A stretch of 64,000 bases of DNA from Spongilla lacustris (taxonomy: Eukaryota; Porifera; Demospongiae; Spongillida; Spongillidae): assembly GCA_949361645.1 (NCBI GenBank), contig OX442425.1, positions 6,017,622 to 6,081,621 of the forward strand, written 5' to 3'. The position numbers and the translations under genes are program-made. This document shows positions 51,394 through 63,407 of this stretch, piece after piece. The notes beneath the pieces were generated by a model. The model saw nothing but the letters and a program-made list of their open reading frames with translations. It had not been told where the DNA came from and did no database searches. The first letter of the stretch is position 1, and each line of letters begins with the position of its first letter.

Positions 51394-54342
51394 TTAGGCT
51401 TGCAATGCCAGATTTTCCTGTGTGTGTTTCCCTGAAGGAGATTCCAAGACAGGAAGCCATCTGCTGCCCTCTTTCCTTGCTAATAACCCTCATGGAGTCA
51501 CAGTCACACTTGTTTCCTACTAGTAGTATCTCAGCATCTGGATACCTCTGATGGTAACAGAAAGCATACCTTTGATAGCATATATTGATGATTTATTCTA
51601 TGACAGATGTGGGCCAATCAGCTGCCACAATTTTTGCATCTCACGTACAATGTTCGGTACAAAATGGCATAATATAATAAGATATTTATTAGGTGGTACT
51701 ACTGAAATAGATAAACAGAAGCATATTGATGATGTACATGCAACTGAGTGTACAAGAGCAAGTAGTATAATCATTACTATAGAAATCAAACCAAAACCAC
51801 ACAAGTACCGGTATTGTAACCGGCAATCCATATATAGTATGCAATATTTCAATTACAAAGTGGATGCACTAATATACATGACTGTAACTATAACATACTA
51901 GCAGTCTATAGCAACATTTAAAATGTGTGTATGGAATGGTTTCCAAGATAACAGTAACAGAGTTATATTCATCAGTATCCATTTTAGCAGTACGGCATTG
52001 ACTCATTCCATATTGCTTGTCTTTTGTGTGTTCCAAGGCGTTGTATTACTGTAACTAGTATATGCAACTTTCCAGAACAAGCAAATGAAAGGTAATGCTT
52101 TTATTGGCTGATAAAATATTGCCTATATACTAGAAATGAAAGAATGGTACCATTTTGTTGGCAATATGATGATTTATTAATCGTTTTTTAACCTTACCAA
52201 TTGATTTGTAATAATGTCTGCAGGGATAAGTTCGAAAGACCCCCTAAAGGGAATGACACGACTGAAATCTGCTATATATAATTTAAGATGATGCTACCAT
52301 GATATTGTTATCCATCACAGTCGTTTCCCTGGGGTTTTCCCTGCCAGGTAGAACACAAAAGAAATGTATATCAGTAAATGGCAGATGTAGCACACAGCAA
52401 GCAGATTGTGATTTAGTTCTTTCCCCTGTTCCTTAAAAGATGTTATGGCTGAGAAAATGTTATCACATTGTTGAGCTTAACTGCTCATTTGTACTCTCAA
52501 AGCTAATAATTTGATGGATCATGTTTCTAATTCATTCAGTATTGAGGTTCTAATCATATGTCAGTTCTCAGTGTATGGCATGTGCACGACTTAAAACTGA
52601 CATATGCATCATTAGTGATGACAACCCTGGATGCATTTTCCGGCAGCTTATAATTTTAAAAGAAAACACATGCATGTATAAATAAGACTTGGTTGCTATA
52701 GGAAATCAGTTACAACCATGGGTGCCCCCAGCATTTCTGGAAGGTTGGGGGGGGGGGGGGGGGGGGCAGGATAGGGTAAGGGGGCACCATTTCACAGCCG
52801 AATACGACTACGTGGGGGGGGGGGGGGGGGGGGGGGGTGTGCTGTCCACTTTTGGCTGATTCAACCATGTTTACTGAATACATTAGAAGTGGTGTTGGGG
52901 GGGGGGTGCCATTAAGTCCCATGGCCCCCCCCCCCCCCCCCCCCCCCCCCCCTGGGGACGTTCATGACAACTGCCTGGTGGCCATGCACTCACATGAACA
53001 ACCATCATTAGATTGGCAAAGAAATAAAGTATATCATGAGACCACATGTCAGTGTGACTGAACACTAAACTGTGGCTGTGTGAACTATTACTGCATGCTG
53101 TAATAGTATGTTCTAGTAATTCTAATGTAGCAAAACAATGTATAATATTAACATATTCACTTGGTAGGGAAGGGGGTCACTGAGAGAACACCGCATGCTA
53201 GGTTATGTAGTGATTAATATGCTTGGCATGCACACAGAAAAATATATACACCCATATATACATGTACATACATATACATTCGCATACACATGCACATGTC
53301 CATACACACATGCACAATACGCACCATATGTATAGATTTATAATATTCCCTTGCATAGTAATTGTTTTGCTTCTTGCTTCATATAAAGGTTCTGTGTGTT
53401 AGTAATTGTCATATTAATAAATGTTGGAATTCTATTAAAAGACCACATCACCCAGACATGCTGGTAGGGAGAGAAGGCCTATGAATAATTAGCTCAATGA
53501 ATAATTAAAGTGAACTTGTGTTAATGTACTGTTTATGCTATTTTACCAACCTACAACCTAACGGCTTCACTTGCAACGTACACTAACCAATACGATCGCG
53601 AGTTGCCAAAGCAGTGAGAAAAAAAAGGGGTGGGGGGGGGGGGGGGGGGGGGAGGGAGAAGGAGGGGAAAATGGGATTGGAACCTCTTACCAGATACATC
53701 ATAGCCAGGCCTATAACATATGATCCACAGTATCAATTGAAATCCATAGCACCATATAGTACTATACATACGTTACTTGTGCGTAGTTATTCATTGCAGG
53801 TCAACGTTTAACTAAAACCTTCACTCCTTAACGGTTCTAATCACCCAGGCCGGGGTAAAATGATATAGATATTTAAAAGTGAAAAAAGAAATAGGATGGA
53901 ACGATTTTAATTTGTGCGCCCAAGATATCAAATAGCAGGCAATGCATCTGGTTTGCCGAATTCATCTCCAAACAGGTACTAGAATGATCAAATAGACTTC
54001 ATCCCGCCTCGTAGTAAAAAATGGTGACACAGTATACCTTCGCTGCATGACCATATGGCATATAGCCATTATAGGCTGATGACTTACGGGACAATTTTTA
54101 ATCCACACATATGACATATCCAGGCAAAGAAATGAAGCCGCCTTACATATCTCGCTAGCGCTTACCAAGGCCATACTTAGACGAATCTATTCCATACGAT
54201 CACGTCGATCATCTTCGCGTTTACTAGTACTACCAGTAGTAGTAGGAGCTGGACGTATTACATCTGCGTATCGATCCGTCATCTTTGTTTTCCCAACGCC
54301 TCTGCAACCAAGGAGAAGTAAATGTATAGGTTTTGCTGCCAT
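51394..54342 (-). pseudogene. disabled copy of the small-GTPase gene
   Basis: Minus-strand exon equivalents are: 54166-54342 (P-loop GCRGVGKT, but CAG has become the stop TAG in MEQIRL, and one base is lost after it); about 52.20-52.244 kb (DITN exon, with about 32 bp deleted so that the DITN motif is gone and the frame shifts); and about 51.39-51.547 kb (NKCD exon, ILLVGNKCD and FRETHTGKSG intact, but the donor present in the other copy is deleted). Three independent lesions show that it no longer encodes the GTPase. Confidence 0.85.
52747..52952. repeat. two poly-G (20, 24) and one poly-C (28) tract
   Basis: G 52747-52766 and 52814-52837, C 52925-52952; a further G run lies at about 53632-53652. 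The corresponding tracts in copy 1 have different lengths. Confidence 0.9.
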
Positions 54343-54480
54343 AATCCGCTGTGTTCCTAGCTGAACCTATAGAATACTACCCCGCCCACCATTACGTCAT
54401 ACCTCATGCTTTATGCGCGCTTCACTTCAGGTCAGGTTGCATATCGTGACTACGATTAGGGATAAACAATATCTCGCTAG

Positions 54481-55090
54481 AGCATAATAATATACATGTA
54501 GGACCACATTTGACCCCGATTATGAATTTCATTAAAAACGGGATGCGCTTCTACATGTAACATCGGTATAGAACAAAAAGTGAAAAAAATAATAAAAGAA
54601 GAATCGCTTTTTAATTCGTGTTTGTTTGTTGCCGCAAAACCTTATGATTAATGAAAACAAAAAGGAATTTTTCCCCTCATTGTCGGTCGGAACAGCGGCC
54701 ATTTTGAATTTGTAAAGAACGCGATATAGGAACCATTTCAAGAACGCGAAAGGTGCCAATATGTTCAGAATTTCATGCGGTATAGCATAGATAATATTAT
54801 TTATGGGTATAGCATCTGTACTGCATGGTGAGTTACATGCACCGTGAATCGTATTGGACGTTGATATAAATACACTAATTATATAATACTGAATGTTGAA
54901 ATATTTCGCTTGAAATGAAACTCGCCGGACGTATGCGCTGAGGAACCTTTCATAGAAGAACCTCTACTATCTACGCATGAACTCAAAATTCAACAATGCG
55001 CATGCCATCAGCGTAATTCAATTTCTGAACGACGAACAAAACCATGCTTCGAAGCCTATAATAATGGGATTGCTTTTATTAAATTCGGTT
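54481..55090. other. intergenic, no gene recognised
   Basis: Only a short minus frame (54532-54759) with no recognisable motif. Confidence 0.5.
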
Positions 55091-55114
55091 CGCCGCAAGC
55101 CCTACATGTACATG

Positions 55115-55205
55115 TGGGTAAGGGGGGAGGGGTAAGACGAGGGTACTGAATTAGGGGGAGGCCCGGTATTGGGGGCAAGGGGAGGGTATTGGATGAGGGG
55201 AGGTG
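55115..55205. repeat. GGGGTA-rich short repeat
   Basis: GGGTAAGGGGGGAGGGGTAA-like irregular units. They resemble the 2.94-3.16 kb minisatellite in composition only. Confidence 0.5.
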
Positions 55206-55207
55206 AA

Positions 55208-56360
55208 TTATATGGTGATCGAATTTCCTCGAGTGGAACGAACGTTTGAACTGACTGTAAACATATACATCTCAGCTGCATCAATATCCAAAAGCTTATT
55301 CACAATTTTGTAACACATTGTAAGGTCAAAATAAACACGACGATATTCTAAAGATGACAAATTAAGATTTGCTAACCTGGATGCATAAATCAGCATAATC
55401 CATGCGAGGAAGCCTTGCAAGTTTACAAATTGCTCGTGTGAGGTAGCGCTGAACTCCTTCAATATGTTCAATATCTTTGAACAGCCAAGGATTCCAGACT
55501 GGTTCTAAAAGTGGCTTGACATAAGTTTTAAATACACGTTATAGAATGCTGACATTATAGTCTGGAAACCTCTAAGAAGTAGAGAACATCTAGAGTACAC
55601 TTAGGATGAGACATGAACACCAAGATCACGAAGATAAAATTCGTGCTCTGCATGAAGTTACCCTGCATAATGAGTAGGATGTATCAGGAGCTATTTGCCT
55701 TCCAAAGGAGATGATCCATGAGTTGCATTTTTGTGAAGCAATGCTAAGCTGCCAATTTGTAACCCAATCACAAAAATGCAGACAATGAGCTTACAAAGGG
55801 AGATGTATCGCGAAAATAAATTTTAGTGTCATCAGCGAAGATTTTAGCTTTAATAGGTGACGACAAACAATCCGGGAGATCGTTAATACAGCGGACCTAA
55901 AACAGAACCCTGAGGAACACCACTAATGACAGTTAGTTGGGGACACGTTGCACGTTGGTATCGATTGCTAAGAAATGGTTTTATCCAAGCATAGATTGAA
56001 GAATACCTTCAATCTATGATCCAAGCAAGCAGATGAAAATGGAAACGGTAAGATTCTAACTTAAGTAGAAGCTTTTGATGCGAGACGGAATCAAACGCTT
56101 TAGCAAAATCTATATATAAACTACATCAACCTGCACTTAGCATCTGATAGCAATAATATTTCATTTAGCGTTACCAAGAGTAGAGTACAAGTAGACCTTT
56201 TGGGTAGAAAACCATACTGATCTTTTGATAGCAGACCATTAACTCTGAGGAAATGAACCATTGATTCAGAAACAATAGATTCCATGACTTGTAGCTCCCC
56301 TGACACACAAAAAAAATTAAGACCAGATTTTGATTTGGAAGCCTCTCGTTCTCATTGAGC
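55208..56360 (-). pseudogene. decayed LINE (non-LTR retrotransposon) reverse transcriptase
   Basis: The minus strand has an RT-like start, FLRVNGLLSKDQYGFLPKRS with LLLVTLNEIL, near 56.12-56.31 kb. Downstream, across several frames, comes a C-terminal signature of LINE polyproteins near 55.21-55.50 kb (PVWNPWLFKDIEHIEGVQR, then LEYRR, DLTMCYKIVNKLL). Stops and frame changes are frequent and the YxDD motif is not readable. It is an old, inactive copy, probably of a CR1/L2/Jockey-like clade, which I cannot resolve by eye. Confidence 0.8.
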
Positions 56361-56399
56361 TTTACATAACCCCAATGATAGGTGTCACAATTTTGTTTA

Positions 56400-57365
56400 T
56401 ACAATTTTATTTATAAGTAGCAACATTGCATTGCATGCTGCATTACAGCTCTACATGTATATGTGTGTGGAGGGCCCAAGGCTATTACGTTGTCATTGTT
56501 ACATGTACTTATCTATTTATCCAGAGATCCAATAGGCCAAATACGATGGTGGATCTAGTACTGTTCTACAAACACGAAACATTGTTATTTAAATGTGGTG
56601 GTGGAACTATTCTCAAATACGAATGTCCAAAATAATCATTTATCCAAAGAACTACTTATCCAGCTTTGTTGATGTACATGTACTATGTGGTGTAGTCATG
56701 CAACCTTTTCATATCACCATTGGACTAGAGAATGTGCATTTAAACTTACTGATTTAATACACAACATGAAAAGCCTGCCCCACACACCGTGAAGTAATTA
56801 ATTAGACTAATAATGACTATAAAAATAACTATAAAATATTATATTCTTTGACTGTGACATCGAATTGCCATGGTTGTTAAATCAAGCAAGATAATGCATG
56901 CAGTGCAGGAGTGCAGCTAATGCAAGCAACCTGATATGACATCACTACACCATTATAATTATAGAGATATGCTCCAACCTTCCAAGGATCCAATAAAACT
57001 CGATTATTATTATATTCCACAACCATAGTTACGCTCCAATTAAAGCACACTATGTAGTAATCAAGTATAAAATCTGATGCATAGCATTAGCTCCAATTAC
57101 ACCTTGGTTGAACTATCGTTCAGGTCACCAGACAGACTAATACAAAATACAGTTATGTGCGTTTAATGGTCTTCCCGTTCTCAATTTCAGATAGAAATAT
57201 CCTATTGAAGATCCCCCATCTTGATTGCCGGTATACATATTTCTCATAAGTCTTGCATTGTAACGTTTTGTTTAAAAGGAAGTTCAGTAGCTACATTTGA
57301 TGAAACAGAACCAATTGAGCTATGTATAATACACCACACCCAATTGAGTCATGTTCTAAAATGTT
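56400..57365. other. intergenic, no gene recognised
   Basis: AT-rich with no coding or repeat structure that I can support. Confidence 0.5.
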
Positions 57366-58670
57366 TCAGCTTCTATTATATACGTCATACCCCGCATACA
57401 CAATACAAATAATAAAAAATATATGCACACTGCAACTTGGAAGTCGTAAAAATGAAGAATATTTAGGTTTTGTTGGGTGTGACACTGACCAAACACTAGT
57501 GTTATTTTCTTCAACGATCTCTTGATACTGGAATGCTGCAAACTTTCGAGTAATGGTTGCCACAATCACAAGCAAAACGTTTCCATTTGCTATTGCAGGG
57601 ATAAGGGCTGAAAGCAACCAGATGCCTGTCAAAAGAGTAAATAGTGATAGTTAGTTTCTCTGCATGTATTATAATTCTGCTTGATACCTTTTCTAATGTG
57701 ATGCAAAATTTAATAAATTGATAAAATAACCATATTCTTACGAACAAAACCACATGTACAAACCTATGCTTCCAGACTGCACAAAGACAACACGGAGTGA
57801 GTATCTTTTTCTCAACATCCTGTGGCTTGAGTTTATTTGAAGTGGAGGTTCAATCTCTTTTTTGCTGTAATCCATGTATGGTATTCGACGTACCTGATAT
57901 TCATACCGAATGTCACTTGCCGGACAGTGGAAGGAAACATTAGATTCTACATGCACAAATACATGGTACATGTATATATACCTTGTGCTAAACCAGGTGT
58001 AATGCCAATTGTTGTAAACAATTTTGACCTGAAGAATGCACCCTCTTTTCCTGAAGCTTTTCCCTTTTGAATTGATCGCATCTGAAGGCATCTCCAGATT
58101 CTCAACACCAGCTGCTTTCAGTAAGTCTGCTAATGATACCTTATCTGGCTTTCCTTTACCTTCACCTATGTACATGTACAATATCATGACAAACTTTCAT
58201 TAGTGATGATACTTCGCATACAGACCTGAAAACAACTTTATATGGTTTCCATTTTGATCAGTAAGGTAGCCCTTCAGCTGGCGGTGCGAAGCTGTTAAAA
58301 ATACGCTCCCTGAGGAACTGGAGGCCGTAATTGCATGATCTATCCTCACTACGACATATTCAGGGTGTTTGGTATAGTACTGTTCTTCACTAAATGTATC
58401 ATATATATTTTGACCATTGGTGTTGTTCAATAACTGTTTTCGCTCTTTAATAAATGTTGCAATAGTGACAGCTTGAGACTCCACAGGCCAGTTCAAGAAC
58501 ATGGGATCTGCACACTTGCATGTGATATTACTGAGGCAATATGACAGGTTGTCAGAGTGGATACTGTTATTGCAGCTCATGTCATCAGATACACCGATTT
58601 TCATCATTCCTTGAGGATGTGTGTCAAACTATCAGATTGAGTAAATGTTGTACATGTATATATGTATGTA

Positions 58671-58711
<41 letters not shown>

Positions 58712-58758
58712 AGGTAGGTAGGTATGTGTGTGTATGTATGTATGTATGTATGTATGTA

Positions 58759-58845
<87 letters not shown>

Positions 58846-59088
58846 ATGTATGTATGTATGTATGTATGTATGTATGTATTGTATGAATGTATGTGTATAA
58901 TTGGATGTACAAGTTGAAAGTGGCTTATTAACAGAAGATTCTATCATACATATAGGTAACTCTTTGTACTGAGTATATTCCAAACAGTGTACAGCACCAC
59001 CGCAAGTGCCAAAATGTAGTAGACTAATGCCAAATATGTGCCATTCAGAACAACTGTTTTGTACGTTGAGTACCTGAAGATCCGGGAC
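57366..59088 (-). CDS. multi-exon two-pass membrane protein, P2X-receptor-like topology (5' end not found)
   Basis: Four minus-strand exons join in frame. 58950-59088 (after CTCATTTCCAG) encodes TM1-like LALVYYILALAVVLYTVWNI preceded by TYKTVVLNG. 58226-58628 (after TCTGATAG) encodes a Cys-containing ectodomain (CLSNITCKC, LNWPVESQAVTIATFI). 57764-58165 (after GTACATAG) has VSLADLLKAAGVENLEMPSD, RKRGCILQVKIVYNNW and RYSLRVVFVQSG. 57366-57625 (after TTTTGACAG) has TM2-like IWLLSALIPAIANGNVLLVI and a short cytoplasmic tail. Two introns are about 60 and 138 bp. The plan (TM1, large ectodomain, a Y-x-x-R-type strand before TM2) is that of P2X ATP-gated channels and similar proteins. Sequence identity to any known member is not obvious to me, so the function is an inference from topology. 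The first exon with the start codon lies above 59.1 kb and was not found. Confidence 0.55.
58660..58885. repeat. (GT)n/(GTAT)n microsatellite in intron
   Basis: GT runs alternate with GTAT runs in the intron between the first two exons of the P2X-like gene. The HTHT-rich minus frames are repeat translation. Confidence 0.97.
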
Positions 59089-59423
59089 CTGGAAATGAGA
59101 TTTGTGTATTGCATAAATATAAAACACTCACCTTATGAAACACTCACCTTATGAAATACTCACCTTATGAAATTTATCAAGCTCATTGAATACAATAATT
59201 CTGCTCAATTATTCAATTAAAGCACTTTGAGAAATGTACAATTATGAGGGTGGACTACTTCACCGGCTGTTAAAAAAAATAGATGCATCATTTTAATTAC
59301 TAGTGCGGCATGATTACATTGATGGTATGTGTTAGTACATTATTATAACTTAAACTCGTCATCCACATTGCACATTGATCATTCTATCTTATATATTGCG
59401 GTATACATGGACAGTTTCAATGC

Positions 59424-60449
59424 CAGTGGCAGATCCAGGTGATATGGTGGTGGTCACCAATGCGAGGAAGTACACTTGGTTGCTAGCTAGGGGTATGTAA
59501 GCTTACCCATGGGGATCTGGGGCAGAGTTATGGGGTATTTCAGTAGTTTTTATTACCAACTAGGCACCAATACGAATTGCCGAGCTATAGTGATAAAATA
59601 TTATGCATGTATGTACTTGGAACTGGAAAGTATAAGCTAATCGCGCCGAGCCGGCATTAATAAACGTACCAAATATTTTTGATCAGACTATATTACCATA
59701 TACACTAATGTACAAACCCTACCTATATTGTGGTCATAGAGTTGTAGAGCCAGAGTGCTTTTGCAGAACGTCTTTACAGTAGTCCTACCCATTAATTGTA
59801 TTATCACTGGTAATGATTTGGCATGGAACCTATCACCCGTTTTGAAGAAAATTGTCTTGTCAAAAAGCAGAGCTTATAGTTTACTTGCAATTGTTACTAC
59901 GTACTGAAGAGTTGATGTAACTATCCGAATATGTATTGGAATCTGGAGCTTTAATTTGAGATGGTAGTTTTATAGGATAATTGTGTGTCAGAAAAGAGAG
60001 TTTCTCAACAATTCCAACATACCACACCATGTGTAGAATTTTGGCTATGCTACTTGGTAACGTTACATCGATAAAAATACTGTTAGCCCTCCAAATTCTA
60101 TATCTTTAGAAAAGGGCTATAAACCTGCTGACAAGGTTGCCTAAATGTACACATTTTTGTGCTCTCGTTATCCTCTGTCAGGTTTTACTATTATCAGCAT
60201 CGTGATAGTTCATGTGCTCTGTTACCAATTCCTCTACTCTATGATAGAATCTACAATATAACTCGTAATACATATACATATACCGCCCATAATATACCAT
60301 GTGCATGAATAATTTAAACTTGCATTGTACAATTTTTAAAAAATACCTTTAGCTCTACTGAACTATTATTATTATTAAAATCACTGGGGGTTGGGGGGGT
60401 ATGGGATTCATAGGCATAGTACAGGTGAACCATGGTAGATCCGCCTCTG
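59424..60449. mobile_element. possible degenerate hAT-type element (~1.0 kb)
   Basis: The left end CAGTGGCAGATCCA and the inverse of the right end, CAGAGGCGGATCTA, resemble the common hAT terminus. No matching 8-bp duplication is visible, and the interior has no transposase. Confidence 0.35.
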
Positions 60450-60473
60450 AATTATGTTGTGGTGCATGTCTGC

Positions 60474-61244
60474 TGTCGGAGGATTGGATGATCCCCCGGT
60501 CACGGTATCCTAGGATCCAGTGACCCCGGGTCACAGGATCCTAGACCGGGGGGTTATACCATCCTGGGATACGATGACCCTCTGTGGGATATGGTGACTC
60601 CTTTCACTACATTTTGGATCATAATCTCTTATGGTGTATTAATACATACAGTACATATGCAGGTTCAGTTTAATATCTAAATGCACAGTTTCTAATCGTC
60701 AGGGGAGCTTGATTCACCTTCTATCATGATTAGCGGGTGCCCATAAGCTGAATTCAAGCGAAGCCGCTGGGTTAGTGATTAGGGTTAGGGTTAGATTTGG
60801 GAACACTGGCTTTATCGGATTCCCAGGTAGCCTGACTTCAACGATTTCATTAACTTCCTAGTCTTTTAGTTTGTCCTTCATCAGCTTGGTATTTTGTTCA
60901 TTAGTGGTTCTGGAACTTGTTTTTCCAGTAGGGAAATGAATTTTTTTCCTCTGTTTTAGTTCTCTCCATCTCTATTTTCTGCAAAGTCGTAGCTGTTAAT
61001 CTTTGCAAGGTGGCTTCTATAGTCCTTCTCCAAGCTGCTTCAAATTCTAGGGTTACGGACCAGGTAAGTATTAATATAATAGATTACTAACACCGGGACT
61101 GGAGGGAGTCACCCCCATCCCACCCCTGTTCACTGTATCCTAGGATATAGGGACCGGACCGGGGGGTCACGGTATCCTAGGTGACCCTCCCCCCCTGATC
61201 AGGGAGGGGGGGGGGGGGGGGGGGCATCACCCAATCCTCCGACA
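60474..61244. mobile_element. 0.77 kb TIR element with ATCCTAGGAT palindromes
   Basis: Ends are TGTCGGAGGATTGGATGAT and the inverse (ATCACCCAATCCTCCGACA). Next to each end are GGTCACGGTATCCTAGG and CCGGGGGGTC-type repeats in both orientations. The middle has GTTAGGGTTAGGGTTAG (telomere-like, 2-3 units only) near 60.78 kb. A G-run lies at 61.20-61.22 kb. There is no coding region. Confidence 0.7.
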
Positions 61245-61283
61245 CCACCTCTCTCCTGCAACTTTGTATACACGATTATATTA

Positions 61284-61498
61284 TGTCACGAACAGAGTAA
61301 CCCTGACCGAAGCTCTCGTTCTGCACATGCCAACCTAAGGTGTACATGTAATAGTAATAGTTAATCAGACAGTATCATGTGATTAGGATCTAGTGATTAT
61401 TGAACTGAGTGTGTGTGCGTGCGTTTTGACTGCTGTACTTGTATCCATTGCAATAGTCCTAGCATTCAATTTTGTAGCTTTGTATTGCATATATTACA
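61284..61498 (+). repeat. candidate 5' LTR (~215 bp)
   Basis: TGTCACGAAC to ATATTACA is followed at once by TGGTGCCAGAAGT, a typical primer-site start in animal gypsy elements. Only one copy is in the window, so the left border is tentative. Confidence 0.55.
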
Positions 61499-61515
61499 TG
61501 GTGCCAGAAGTTCAC

Positions 61516-63407
61516 AATGGAGCAACTGAAACCCACTGGGCGAAATGGATTTCACAATCTGGTTGATTTACCTTTTGAGAGTTTTTTCACCAACCGGCTA
61601 GGTCTTATTCCATCCGAGGTCATCCTTGTATCCTGTGATCCAAATATTTACCCCGTCATGCATTCCGAGCGCATTTTTTCACTGAACGTGTGATACCTAT
61701 ATGGAACCACGTACCCCATGATGTTGTCACTTCATTGAACATTATAGTTTTTCGTACCCGACTTAGATCTGTTGACCTATCACCCTTTTGTATGTTATAT
61801 CCCTTTCCATGTTTAGGCAGTTTGTAAGTGCACGTACACATCGTGCCACTACTTGCCTTTTTGCATATGTATGCGTGTATATATGTATGCAATCAATCAA
61901 TCAATCAATCAATCAGACAATCAAATCAATCAATTACTGATAGCGTGACTCTGGCAGAAAAATGGAGGTGATGGAGGCAAACCATGGAGCTCTACTTAAA
62001 TTTGAGCATACCAGACAAATCAGAGATAGAGAAATGCAGCATATTCCTGTACTCATTGGACAGACCAGAAGAGATATTCACAGCACGATGACCTTGACTA
62101 ACGAAGAGAAAGACAAAATTGAAATACTGTTCAAAATGTTCGAGGAACACTGCCTAGCCCAGCAAAATGTAACTATGGAACAGTACAGATTCCACATGTG
62201 GTTAGTCAATTTGTGACTGCACTCAAGCTTCTTGCAACCAGCTATAAATTTGGTGAGCTTATGAATGACACGATCAAGGATCGCATTGTGTGCGGAATTA
62301 GCACAGAATATGTAAAAGAGAGACTTTTGAGAGAGACCAATCTTACGCTGGAGAAAGCTATAGGCATCAGTCAAGTGGATAAGGAGTCAAAGAAGCAGGC
62401 AAAAATTCTAAAGGATGACAACAGAGTCAACAATGGCAATCATGAAAAACAAGGAGGAGCAGAATAACCGGAAATGTCACAGAAGTGTAAGGAGTCAACG
62501 CAGGTGCAAGAAATGTGGCACATTGCACAAATCGGCTGCATGAGTGCATCGCATTTGGGGGAAAATGTCTCAAATGTGGCAAGTTAGGTCATTTTGCCAA
62601 ATGCTGCAGGACACCAAGAAAAGTGGAGGCAATCACTGATAAGGAAGACCACTCACAATTTGTAGGAGGTATCACTCAGAAATCAAAGACAGATACCTAT
62701 GAGAATGGATGCTATGTAACTCTGAACATACAGGACACACCAATCAGATTCAAGGTGGACACAGGCTCACAAATAAACATCATTCCTCACTCCAAATTCA
62801 TGAAAATGAGCAATAGACCCAAATTGAAGCCATCAAACACTAAACTGATTAGTTACACTGGTGAAGACCTCAAAATAACAGAATCCTGTGAACTGAGATG
62901 TGGAGAAAAGGTGTTAAATGTCTTCCTAGTAAAAACAAATCAATGTCCTATCCTCAGTTTCAAGGCTTCACAAGAGCTGAACCTCATGAGAGTAGCAACA
63001 AATGTGAAGACACAGGAACCAGATGATCTAATAACTGAGTTTTAGATGGATTGGGATGCCTGGACCAGCCGTATCACATAAAGATATATGTCCACCACGA
63101 AACATCCCTGTTGCACTGAGAGAGCGTGTTCGAGAGGAAATTCAGTGACAGAATGGAGAAAAATTGGGAGTACTGAAAAAGGTAGAAGAACCAACAGTCT
63201 GGGTGATCTTTTTAGCAGAGGTAGAAAAACCCAAAACGGGAAAGTTAAGGCTATGCCTCAATCCCAGACACCTAAGCAAGGCAATACAAAGAGAACACTT
63301 TCAATTACCGACTATAGAGGACATGTCCACTCGTCTTAAAGTGTTCTCCACATTAGACGCCAACCATGGATACTGGTAAATTCCTTTGGATCCGGTGAGC
63401 CAATGAC
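61516..63407 (+). pseudogene. gypsy-type LTR retrotransposon gag/protease/RT remnant
   Basis: Frames in order are: a start near 61517 (MEQLKPTG); then, after the LINE insertion, a gag block (HIPVLIGQTRRDIHSTMTLT, ILFKMFEEHCLAQQNVTMEQ, LKLLATSYKFGEL, KDRIVCGI, LTLEKAI). Zinc knuckles follow (CKKCGTLHK, CLKCGKLGHFAKCC), then protease FKVDTGSQINIIP (~62.76 kb), then the RT start (LRLCLNPRHLSKAIQREHFQ, FSTLDANHGYW). Several frameshifts and stops divide it, and the RT is cut by a hAT-type insertion at 63408. The gag/protease pattern is that of K02A2.6-like gypsy elements common in invertebrates. Confidence 0.85.
61550..61945 (+). mobile_element. 5'-truncated LINE 3' end with (CAAT)n tail
   Basis: The C-terminal LINE signature VIPIWNHVPHDVVTSLN, then VFRTRLRSVDLS, is followed by a short 3' UTR and ATCAATCAATCAATCAATC. 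It lies within the gag region of the LTR retrotransposon, on the same strand. The 5' border is uncertain. Confidence 0.75.

Larger units (their letters stand above)
51180..54480. repeat. segmental duplication, copy 2 (partner 11.6-17.5 kb)
   Basis: Same-strand similarity over 51.18-53.46 and 53.52-54.48 kb. It lacks the 14.05-16.57 kb insertions and also the 12.6-12.78 kb part. Most differences are small indels. Confidence 0.9.

Noticed and set aside
58604..59127. HTHTHT-rich minus frames
   Set aside because: Translation of the GT/GTAT microsatellite in an intron.
60776..60796. Telomere-like TTAGGG repeats
   Set aside because: Only two to three units, internal to a TIR element; not evidence of a chromosome end or fusion.
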